From JBAYHN01 sp041666125 (lineage in GTDB: Bacteria > Patescibacteriota > Gracilibacteria > UBA1369 > UM-FILTER-53-11): 8,293 bases of DNA. Positions 1 through 5,164 of this stretch are shown piece by piece. Position 1 is the first letter of the stretch. Each line of letters starts with the position of its first letter. Position numbers and translations under genes: made by a program. The DNA lies in the NCBI GenBank assembly GCA_041666125.1, contig JBAYHN010000059.1, forward strand, positions 1 through 8,293. Reading direction: 5' to 3'. The notes below the pieces were generated by a model. That model was not told the origin of the DNA, ran no database searches, and saw only the letters and a program-made list of their open reading frames with translations.

Positions 1-1
1 A

Positions 2-52
2 GCACAAGACGAAGATGACGAAGACGACGAAGCAAATCTCGCAGACTTTTAA
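2..52 (+). CDS. C-terminal end of an acidic protein (5' end outside window)
   Basis: The frame beginning at base 2 is open from the window edge to a TAA at 50-52 and encodes AQDEDDEDDEANLADF. The tail is rich in Asp/Glu and ends in Phe. An acidic tail with a terminal Phe is reminiscent of single-stranded DNA-binding protein (SSB) tails, but acidic tails are common and the usual SSB tip is not present, so no function can be assigned. It ends 29 bases before the next gene on the same strand, which suggests co-transcription. Confidence 0.5.
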   Translation, partial: AQDEDDEDDEANLADF

Positions 53-81
53 TTAACATTTAAATTTTTACCTTAAAAACT

Positions 82-399
82 ATGAGTGAATTACCAGAAG
101 AAAAATCAGCAGAACCAACATTCCCGATAGTAACAGTCGCAGGATTAACACGTGAAGAGTTTGAGGCAGAAAAGAAAGCTGGAGTAACCAACGTTATTCC
201 ACTTGCCGGAGGATATGTCCAAGTCATTGCCATACAAAAAGATGCAAATGAGGCTGCTCTAGCAGCAATGCAGGCAATAGCCCGAGAACGTCCAACAATG
301 ATGGTTTTAACAGGCATTCCTAATGGGCGGGGAGTAGAAGAGCCACTAGATTCTCTTATTGCCCATTTCGATAACCAAAAGAGAGAGATTGGAGCTTAG
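82..399 (+). CDS. Small protein of unknown function (105 aa)
   Basis: I do not recognise this family. The protein has an acidic N-terminus (residues 1-12), then alternating predicted strands and helices: a strand around PIVTVAG, a helix around REEFEAEKKAG, strands around NVIPLAG and YVQVIAIQ, a long Ala-rich helix (NEAALAAMQAIARER), a strand MMVLTG and a C-terminal helix. This suggests a compact soluble alpha/beta domain. There are no Cys residues, no signal peptide and no membrane segment. No Shine-Dalgarno is visible before the ATG; the upstream bases are A/T-rich. It follows the acidic-tailed gene by 29 bases and ends at a strong intrinsic terminator, so it is probably the last gene of its operon. 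Its stop codon overlaps the end of the convergent CoaE-like gene by 4 bases. The frame is supported by the codon-like composition and the flanking terminator; function is unknown. Confidence 0.7.
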   Translation: MSELPEEKSAEPTFPIVTVAGLTREEFEAEKKAGVTNVIPLAGGYVQVIAIQKDANEAALAAMQAIARERPTMMVLTGIPNGRGVEEPLDSLIAHFDNQKREIGA

Positions 400-932
400 T
401 AAATATTTTTTCTTTGAAATTTAAGGAGGGCGAGTAGCTCTCCTTTTTTTATTCCCCTGCCCTGCAACCTTTCTAAAATTACATCATCCGGCGCGTCCAT
501 TGTTATAATTTTGTCTACAAACTTGCCCAAATTCTTTTTGTCCAAATACACCGCCTCGATACAAATCAAAATCGGCTTTTTGCCCTTACCTGCGCGCACA
601 AGTTGATCAACTTTTTTATTCACCTCTACCACCACGAGTGGGTGAATGAGCTCATTTAGTGTTCGAATTCTCTTTGGATTTTTTAAAATAAATTCGCGCA
701 ACTTTTTTCGATCAACTTCCGCGCTATTCACAAACTTTTCCCCAAATTTTTCTTTGATTTTCAAATACCCCGGCTGACCGCAAACATAAAGCTGATGCAC
801 AAATTTATCGGCTTCCACCCATTCAAAACCCAACTTTTGCAAAGCCTTACAAAATACACTTTTGCCGCTACCAATTACGCCCGTAACTCCAAGAATAAAA
901 ATCCGTGGCTGTGTAGGAATTAACTTTTTCAT
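396..932 (-). CDS. coaE: Dephospho-CoA kinase-like P-loop protein, short C-terminus
   Basis: CoaE phosphorylates the ribose 3'-OH of dephospho-CoA with ATP, the last step of coenzyme A synthesis, in the cytoplasm. Visible family features are a P-loop GVIGSGKS (residues 18-25), the acidic substrate-site motif EADKFVH (40-46, Asp42), FGEKF followed by VDRKKL (73-78), LNELIHP (92-98), and a nucleotide-binding segment MDAPDDVILERLQGRG near 145-160. The usual PLLFE segment is altered to EAVYLDK. At 178 aa it is about 20-25 residues shorter than typical CoaE. After the LID arginines it ends in a basic, unrelated-looking stretch, and the usual RM..Q...AD.vi.N segment is missing. I checked the other two frames past that point and found no continuation, so this is not a simple frameshift. 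The start overlaps the upstream gene's stop as ATGA, with GGGAG four bases before it. The family call is likely; whether the enzyme is fully active is less certain. Confidence 0.75.
   Translation of the reverse strand: MKKLIPTQPRIFILGVTGVIGSGKSVFCKALQKLGFEWVEADKFVHQLYVCGQPGYLKIKEKFGEKFVNSAEVDRKKLREFILKNPKRIRTLNELIHPLVVVEVNKKVDQLVRAGKGKKPILICIEAVYLDKKNLGKFVDKIITMDAPDDVILERLQGRGIKKGELLALLKFQRKNIY
423..450 (+). terminator. Intrinsic terminator of the upstream + strand operon
   Basis: An inverted repeat pairs 423-431 (AAGGAGGGC) with 437-445 (GCTCTCCTT). It gives a 9-bp stem with one G-U pair and a 5-base loop (GAGTA). The T-tract begins inside the 3' arm and runs to about 450. It sits 24 bases after the stop of the unknown 105-aa gene. 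Only the + strand reading has a T-tract, so it acts on that operon. It lies entirely inside the last codons of the convergent CoaE-like gene. Confidence 0.8.
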
Positions 933-1330
933 AAAACTCCCAAATCAAAAAATGCCTGCTTAAAAGCTTTTAACGCATTATTCAAACTGTCCTGGCTCAC
1001 GCTAAACCCAACTTCATGAGCAACTTTATTTCGCAATTTATGCGCAGACCAAACGGCATCCAAATTACTAAACTCCTTTTCTGCTTTTTTCAACTTATCT
1101 CCAAGCGAACCGGTATATCCCAATCTCTTTAACACAAAATCCAACAAACGATCAGCTTCCATGAGCGCATTATTCGGTTGCGACTGCACTTTTTTGTTTA
1201 TCTGATGCCATTCCCCATGAATCAAATTCAAATCACGCTTGGAAAACTTTTGGCCACGGCGCCTAGCGGCAATAACCAACAAAATCACTCCAATTACCAA
1301 GAAAATTAAACAAATGAATATTATTTCCAT
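929..1330 (-). CDS. Membrane-anchored HEPN-like protein (133 aa)
   Basis: Residues 3-21 form one hydrophobic membrane segment, followed by a basic stop-transfer stretch (AARRRGQKFSKR) that places the rest in the cytoplasm. The soluble part is all-helical. It contains ALMEADRLLDFVLKRLGY (55-72) and, at 95-106, SAHKLRNKVAHE. The latter contains R100-N101-x-x-x-H105, which matches the RNxxxH motif that defines HEPN domains, many of which are metal-independent RNases of toxin or defence systems. From memory, similar single-membrane-segment proteins with an AHKxRNxxAHE motif are common and uncharacterised in Patescibacteria. It sits between the PH-domain gene (25 bases upstream) and the CoaE-like gene, which it overlaps by 4 bases (ATGA). 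No Shine-Dalgarno is seen. The gene is well supported; the HEPN assignment is from the motif and helical pattern only, and RNase activity is inference. Confidence 0.8.
   Translation of the reverse strand: MEIIFICLIFLVIGVILLVIAARRRGQKFSKRDLNLIHGEWHQINKKVQSQPNNALMEADRLLDFVLKRLGYTGSLGDKLKKAEKEFSNLDAVWSAHKLRNKVAHEVGFSVSQDSLNNALKAFKQAFFDLGVL
937..941 (-). promoter_or_regulatory. Possible Shine-Dalgarno for the CoaE-like gene
   Basis: GGGAG lies four bases before the ATG at 930-932, inside the last codons of the HEPN-like gene. The spacing is a little short. It is the most Shine-Dalgarno-like sequence at any start in this window. Together with the ATGA overlap it supports translational coupling. 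Confidence 0.4.
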
Positions 1331-1355
1331 GGGCTTTTCGGTCTGTTATTAATTT

Positions 1356-1958
1356 TTAATACTCCTCCTCATCCACCATTTCCGAATCCGGCACACCATG
1401 CTCCACAACATGCCTCTGCAAAAGATCGGTCAAAATGCCCTGCAGGGCTCTGTGATCACGAAAACTCTTATTTGTGACAAAGTGTTCCTGAGCTTTTGTG
1501 AGCATCTCCGCTTTTTTCTTCGGATTCACAGCTCCGTCAAACACAGACTGCGTTCCTGTGAACTTATCAAGCGCGATTGTGCCGTAATTAAAGAGCGTTG
1601 GCATAAGTCCTTTAACTTCATAGCCAATGCCCTGAATAATGTGATATTCTATGCGCGTAGAACTTCTGTCGAAAAATCCTCTCCACATAATTTCTATAAT
1701 ACTCACATTGGTAACTATCCAAACGTCGTAATACCAATCAAAAAACTCATAAATAAAGCGTACAGCACCCAATGTAAGCCAAGCCATGGCAAATAAGCTT
1801 ACTTGTGGAAAGAGCCACCAGCCAAGGGCGGGCAAAAAGATTCCAAAAACGAAAACTTTTAAAAAGTTCTTGAATTCCAAAAGTACGTGGCGGTGAACTA
1901 CAAACTCAATCTGCTCCCCCTCCCCCAGGTAACTCCTAAAAAGAAAATTTCTTATCAT
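1356..1958 (-). CDS. PH-domain (bPH2/YdbS-like) membrane protein
   Basis: With an ATG start at 1958 the protein has 200 aa. An N-terminal basic/amphipathic segment (residues 1-20) is followed by two membrane-spanning stretches near 33-49 and 52-72. Then comes a bacterial PH-type domain with the hallmark order WYYDVWIVTNVSIIEI, a RGFFDRSS turn, RIEYHIIQGIGYEVKG and TLFNYGTIALD. The C-terminal tail (about 145-200) is charged and helical and ends in acidic EEEY. These domains sit at the cytoplasmic membrane face; their ligands are mostly unknown. An in-frame TTG at 1965-1967 could add three residues. I chose the ATG because TTG starts are rarer and neither has a proper Shine-Dalgarno. Only 19 bases separate this ATG from the divergent lepB ATG, so promoters must overlap the coding ends. 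It is the first gene of the PH / HEPN-like / CoaE-like cluster. The sequence contains no Cys. Confidence 0.85.
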   Translation of the reverse strand: MIRNFLFRSYLGEGEQIEFVVHRHVLLEFKNFLKVFVFGIFLPALGWWLFPQVSLFAMAWLTLGAVRFIYEFFDWYYDVWIVTNVSIIEIMWRGFFDRSSTRIEYHIIQGIGYEVKGLMPTLFNYGTIALDKFTGTQSVFDGAVNPKKKAEMLTKAQEHFVTNKSFRDHRALQGILTDLLQRHVVEHGVPDSEMVDEEEY

Positions 1959-1977
1959 TCCTAGCAAAGTTTAACAC

Positions 1978-2688
1978 ATGTTTGATTCAAAAAAAGACAA
2001 AAAATGGGAATTTCTAGATAAATTACAGGCAAATCATCCGACTCTTTATTTCGTCGCAGACCTTTTTATTAACATAGCCATAATAATTGTTTTGGTTTTT
2101 ACAGTTAGGACTTATTTTATTTCACCATTCCAGGTTTTTGGGCCTTCCATGTGCGATTCTCTAAATTACGTGGGCGACAGGTGCCAAGAAAGCTTTGGTG
2201 AATATTTAATAGTAAATAAGGCCTTGTACTACCCATTCTTTGGTCATCGCTATTCCACACCAGAGCGCGGAGATGTGATCGTTTTTAGGCCACCACACAA
2301 CGAAACCGACTTTTACATTAAGCGCATAATTGGCTTACCGGGTGAAAAAGTTAAATTACAAAATGGCAAAGTTTATATTTACAACAAAGAGCACCAAAGC
2401 GGATTTGAATTGCCGGAAGAATATTTAAATAAGAACAACAAAAATCAGACTTACCCTCTTAATGCTCAGCTTGTTACCACTTTTGATGTTCCGGCCGGCA
2501 GATATTTTGTGATGGGAGACAACAGGAAGAAAAGTACGGACTCACGCAGCTGCTTTAAAGGCCCGGGCGACCGAGAATGTAATGATGAGGTTAATCATTT
2601 TCTGGAAATTGATCGCATTGAAGGCAAGGCTGTAGTTGTTCTGTGGCCATTCAATAAGATTAGACTATTAAGTAATCCGAAGTACTAG
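1978..2688 (+). CDS. lepB: Signal peptidase I
   Basis: This membrane-bound serine protease (family S26) removes signal peptides from exported proteins on the outer face of the cytoplasmic membrane. One N-terminal membrane segment (about 23-46) precedes the catalytic serine in FGPSM (Ser57). The general base is Lys115 in FYIKRIIGLPGE, and the conserved box GDNRKKSTDSR (180-190) is intact. All catalytic elements are present, and 236 aa is normal for the family. Compared with the usual GPSMEPTL..GD, it has an insertion with Cys59 and Cys69 right after the active serine. There is another pair, Cys192 and Cys201, after the GDNR box. These four are the only cysteines and all are extracytoplasmic, so one or two disulfides are plausible. 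No Shine-Dalgarno is visible upstream of the ATG, and the divergent PH-domain gene begins only 19 bases away. The gene is monocistronic here: the next gene is convergent. Confidence 0.95.
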   Translation: MFDSKKDKKWEFLDKLQANHPTLYFVADLFINIAIIIVLVFTVRTYFISPFQVFGPSMCDSLNYVGDRCQESFGEYLIVNKALYYPFFGHRYSTPERGDVIVFRPPHNETDFYIKRIIGLPGEKVKLQNGKVYIYNKEHQSGFELPEEYLNKNNKNQTYPLNAQLVTTFDVPAGRYFVMGDNRKKSTDSRSCFKGPGDRECNDEVNHFLEIDRIEGKAVVVLWPFNKIRLLSNPKY

Positions 2689-2729
2689 AAACACAGCCGC
2701 ATACATTGCTCACAGCTATTTATATATAG

Positions 2730-2751
2730 GACCTCCGCTTACGCTGCGGTC
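2730..2751. other. Imperfect inverted repeat between convergent genes
   Basis: The 65-base gap between lepB and the convergent 133-aa membrane protein gene holds a G/C-rich imperfect hairpin. CCGC at 2735-2738 can pair with GCGG at 2746-2749 around a 7-base loop. An alternative uses GACC (2730-2733) with GGTC (2748-2751). A second, overlapping inverted repeat pairs CGCTTA (2736-2741) with TAAGCG (2755-2760). No T-tract follows on either strand, so it is not a standard intrinsic terminator, though it could serve as a bidirectional 3'-end structure. Confidence 0.35.
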
Positions 2752-2753
2752 TG

Positions 2754-3155
2754 CTAAGCGTTCTTGGTAAAATAAAGTTCCGCCAAGATTATTAATGCTA
2801 TAAGCAAAAGCCCACTCCACCAAGTGAGCGCATTTAGCACAAGAAGCCCAAGCACAGCCATTGTGCAAAATGTTAAAAGAATTCCCTGCCTAAAAGAAAT
2901 ATTTAGGTGATCCAGATAAATTTCGTAGCGGTGAAGCCAAAGGCGCAGCCCAAATCCAAGCAGAGTAAACGTGGCGGTAAAAGCAAAAAAAGCGCTAAGG
3001 AAAAACAGAATCAGAGACATGGAAGACACCGAATGGCAGATAGTAATTTCGCCGGGCGCTGTGCACGGATCCAGCTTCATTATCACAAGAATAAGGGAAG
3101 TCCATCCAACCAGGGCCACGCCACCTATAATAAAAAGATATTTTTTGCAGTTCAT
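2754..3155 (-). CDS. Four-pass membrane protein of unknown function (133 aa)
   Basis: I do not know a function. Four hydrophobic segments are visible near residues 7-26, 47-69, 91-109 and 113-128. The loop between the first two carries Cys31 and Cys40 and would lie outside the membrane if the N-terminus is inside. A central cytoplasmic loop reads RLWLHRYEIYLDHLNISFRQ and is followed by a LTWW motif at the start of the last segment. From memory, this SFRQG...LTWW arrangement recurs in uncharacterised Patescibacteria proteins. The ATG overlaps the stop of the 315-aa gene as ATGA, so translation is probably coupled, and it is the last gene of the nrnA operon. No Shine-Dalgarno is seen. The gene is well supported by membrane topology and gene packing. 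Confidence 0.8.
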   Translation of the reverse strand: MNCKKYLFIIGGVALVGWTSLILVIMKLDPCTAPGEITICHSVSSMSLILFFLSAFFAFTATFTLLGFGLRLWLHRYEIYLDHLNISFRQGILLTFCTMAVLGLLVLNALTWWSGLLLIALIILAELYFTKNA

Positions 3156-4099
3156 TTTTTCTTTGGTTTAAGTTTAGATTCTATCTTGATTTCGATAATT
3201 TTGCCGGCAATAAACATTGCGATGCCAAGAATTCCGGTTATAGCCGTTAAATAATTAAGTATAGAGAGCGGCTGACCAAAAATAAAAACGATAAATGCCT
3301 TTTGTGCGGGAAGAATTGCCGGCTGAGTGGCTAAAACAGCGTTTATTGAACCGGGAATTGCAATTACAACCAACAGCAAAGAAACAGCCACAGAAATTAG
3401 AGTTCCTCCAAGTTTTTTTAACACCAAAGACCAAGGCTCAAACACCAAAAGTCCTATAAAAAAGAGCATCAAAAGCGGAATAGTAAAAATAATATAATCA
3501 AAATATTTCATTACAAGCATTCCCCTGTTCACCTCTGTAGAATATGCGTTTAAAGATGCGTCGCCGAGTGTGAGGTTTTGGGGAATTTCTTTATCCACTA
3601 TATCTACCAAAGAAGATTCAATCTTTGCAGCAGCTTCCGGCATATTCGCAGGTTTGCAGAACCCGAATTCTTCAGTAGAAATCTTTTCGTTAGGCGGACA
3701 GGTCGGTATATTTTTCGCAATTTTAGCGACATCATCTCTCAAATCCACCTTTGTCTGCTGCATCTCAATTACAGCAGGAAAAACCACCATTCCACTCGAA
3801 ACCCAGGTTTTGACATGGGCAATAAATGGCTCTGCGGCTGTCTTTAAGATGTTTTCGTATGCAGCACGAGGCACAATGGTTTTTATTCTCTCCAAATATA
3901 TTTGCTCCTTGCCCGGAGTTTTTGAAGCAGACTGCGCAGCAAGCAAAGAAGTTACCGGCTCATAACTGGCCGGAATAAATTTGGTATAAATAAAATCCTG
4001 ATTAAAAAAAGTCGCCTTAATGGCGTACACAAATAACAAAAGAGGCACAAGCATAAGGAAAGTAAACCGAAGCAGGAATACCAGAATTTTTCGAATCAT
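3152..4099 (-). CDS. Membrane protein of unknown function with a large extracytoplasmic domain (315 aa)
   Basis: I do not recognise this family. One N-terminal membrane segment (about 4-27) leads into an extracytoplasmic region of about 170 residues (28-199). This region is mostly helical and includes a Cys134...Cys148 pair in TCPPNEK...FGFCKP, the only cysteines in the protein. Three more membrane segments follow near 200-220, 231-250 and 280-303, and a strongly basic tail ends in KLKPKKK. The positive N-terminus (MIRK) and basic C-terminus fit both ends being cytoplasmic. Such a layout, an external domain between the first and second membrane segments, resembles sensor or channel-associated envelope proteins, but that is only an analogy. 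The start is 9 bases after the nrnA stop, with a weak AGG three bases ahead of the ATG. The stop overlaps the next gene's ATG by 4 bases. Confidence 0.8.
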   Translation of the reverse strand: MIRKILVFLLRFTFLMLVPLLLFVYAIKATFFNQDFIYTKFIPASYEPVTSLLAAQSASKTPGKEQIYLERIKTIVPRAAYENILKTAAEPFIAHVKTWVSSGMVVFPAVIEMQQTKVDLRDDVAKIAKNIPTCPPNEKISTEEFGFCKPANMPEAAAKIESSLVDIVDKEIPQNLTLGDASLNAYSTEVNRGMLVMKYFDYIIFTIPLLMLFFIGLLVFEPWSLVLKKLGGTLISVAVSLLLVVIAIPGSINAVLATQPAILPAQKAFIVFIFGQPLSILNYLTAITGILGIAMFIAGKIIEIKIESKLKPKKK

Positions 4100-4108
4100 G
4101 AACCTATA

Positions 4109-5071
4109 TTAGGCTGGAACTATCTTCCAAACAATCTTTTTTTCCAGTTTGCCGTTTACGCGGAATCCTGCGGCTTTTTTGTGGCCTCCGCCGCCGAATT
4201 GCGCTGCAATATCGGATAAATTCACATCGTCTTTTTGTGTGCGCAGCGAACCTTTTACAACTCCGCCGTCTTCTGCAACAAGCATTGCATAGTCAACTTC
4301 CGGCACCGTGTTGAGCAAATCTATAATTCCACCTGTGTCGCTGTGGTGCGCGCCAAGAAGTTTAAAATCGGACTCGCTAATTACGGCCGAAAGAATGTTA
4401 TTTTCATTTTTGCGGGCATTTTCCAAAATGTAGCCCCAAAGTTTGAGTTGGGAGAGCGAAGATTGCCTAAACATGGGTTTTACAATGTCCGAAATGGAAA
4501 TACCAGCCTGCGCCAACTCCCCCGCCATCTCGAAAGTTTCTTGAGTTGTATTGGCATGCAAAAACGCGCCGGTATCATTATAAATTCCCGAAAGCAGAGA
4601 AATCGCAATTTCTTTAGTAAGTTGAATGTGAAGCATCTTTAAAAGCCTCCAAACAATCATTGTTGCCGAAGAAGCCTGCGCATCGACGATATTTATAGTG
4701 CCAAAGTTGTCGTTGCTTTGGTGATGGTCAATATTGATTATTGGAACCTTTCTAGAAAGAAAGTCGGGATAAACCTCATGAAAGCCGGTCATATGGTATG
4801 CACCGGCGTCGCTGACTATAATTAGGTCATAATCCAAATAATTGAACTCGTGTACAAATTCCTTGGATGAAGGCATAAATTGGAGCCTTTCCGGGGCACC
4901 GTCCATGCAGGCAAGTGTCGTTTCCTTCCCCATCTGCTTTAAGGCGAAATGGAATGCCAAAGACGCGCCCAAAGTGTCACCATCCGGCCTCTTGTGAGAC
5001 ACAAGAAGGATTTTTGATGATTTATTGATCAGTTCTACCGCTTTTTTGAGTTCTTGATCTAAGGTCTCCAT
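4109..5071 (-). CDS. nrnA: DHH/DHHA1 phosphoesterase, NrnA-like (nanoRNase / pAp phosphatase)
   Basis: NrnA proteins degrade very short RNAs and, in many species, dephosphorylate pAp to AMP in the cytoplasm. Metal-site motifs are visible: SHKRPDGDT (His26, Asp30, Asp32), VSDAG (Asp88), the signature DHH in NIDHHQSND (115-117), and SGIYNDTGAFLHANTT with Asp166. The C-terminal DHHA1 domain has FGGGGHKKAAGF (292-303). At 320 aa the length is typical. The open frame extends 21 codons upstream to an ATG at 5132-5134. I chose the internal ATG at 5069-5071 because a near-consensus promoter lies inside that extension and would start transcription only a few bases before this ATG. The homologous part also begins near here. 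After the Asp88 motif the usual downstream Arg is not obvious. It is the first gene of an operon with two unknown membrane proteins and is divergent from fmt. Confidence 0.92.
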   Translation of the reverse strand: METLDQELKKAVELINKSSKILLVSHKRPDGDTLGASLAFHFALKQMGKETTLACMDGAPERLQFMPSSKEFVHEFNYLDYDLIIVSDAGAYHMTGFHEVYPDFLSRKVPIINIDHHQSNDNFGTINIVDAQASSATMIVWRLLKMLHIQLTKEIAISLLSGIYNDTGAFLHANTTQETFEMAGELAQAGISISDIVKPMFRQSSLSQLKLWGYILENARKNENNILSAVISESDFKLLGAHHSDTGGIIDLLNTVPEVDYAMLVAEDGGVVKGSLRTQKDDVNLSDIAAQFGGGGHKKAAGFRVNGKLEKKIVWKIVPA

Positions 5072-5081
5072 AAAGTGCGTA

Positions 5082-5109
5082 ATTATACCAAGAAGCTCTC
5101 CTTTGTCAA
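5082..5109 (-). promoter_or_regulatory. Near-consensus sigma-70 type promoter of nrnA
   Basis: On the minus strand a perfect -35 TTGACA (5104-5109) and a perfect -10 TATAAT (5082-5087) are separated by 16 bases. TGG just before the -10 completes an extended -10 (TGnTATAAT). Transcription would start near 5075-5076, leaving about 4-5 bases before the ATG at 5071. This decides the nrnA start codon and predicts a nearly leaderless mRNA. Confidence 0.85.
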
Positions 5110-5127
5110 GCTTAAGGCCAGGTGCCA

Positions 5128-5156
5128 TCCACATATGAATGATTTATCTGTAAAAT
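5128..5156 (+). promoter_or_regulatory. Probable promoter of fmt
   Basis: TAAAAT at 5151-5156 matches five of six -10 positions. TCCACA at 5128-5133 matches four of six -35 positions, with a 17-base spacer. Transcription would start about 5162-5165, at or just before the fmt ATG (5165), again giving a leaderless or nearly leaderless message. The -35 elements of this and the nrnA promoter are back to back, 18 bases apart. A CATATG palindrome occurs at 5132-5137 and again at 5162-5167, exactly 30 bases apart. Confidence 0.5.
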
Positions 5157-5164
5157 GTATACAT

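Noticed and set aside
60..317. 85-aa frame on the minus strand opposite the unknown 105-aa gene, and as a possible extension of the CoaE-like protein
   Set aside because: It is the antisense of a better supported gene, shows no family features, and joining it to the kinase by a frameshift does not restore the missing CoaE C-terminus.
1398..1796. 132-aa frame on the + strand opposite the PH-domain gene
   Set aside because: The minus-strand frame has clear PH-domain motifs; this one has no domain pattern and is an antisense shadow.
2907..3254. Lys/Gln-rich + strand frame resembling a basic peptide
   Set aside because: It is antisense to the two coupled membrane protein genes; the basic composition comes from the complement of hydrophobic codons.
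5072..5134. N-terminal extension of the NrnA-like protein from the ATG at 5134
   Set aside because: It contains the near-consensus promoter, so it cannot be translated from that promoter's mRNA, and it adds nothing conserved.
5075..5164. N-terminal extension of fmt from the ATG at 5075 or 5135
   Set aside because: The extra 30 residues run through both promoter regions and precede the usual Fmt N-terminus; the ATG at 5165 fits homologues.
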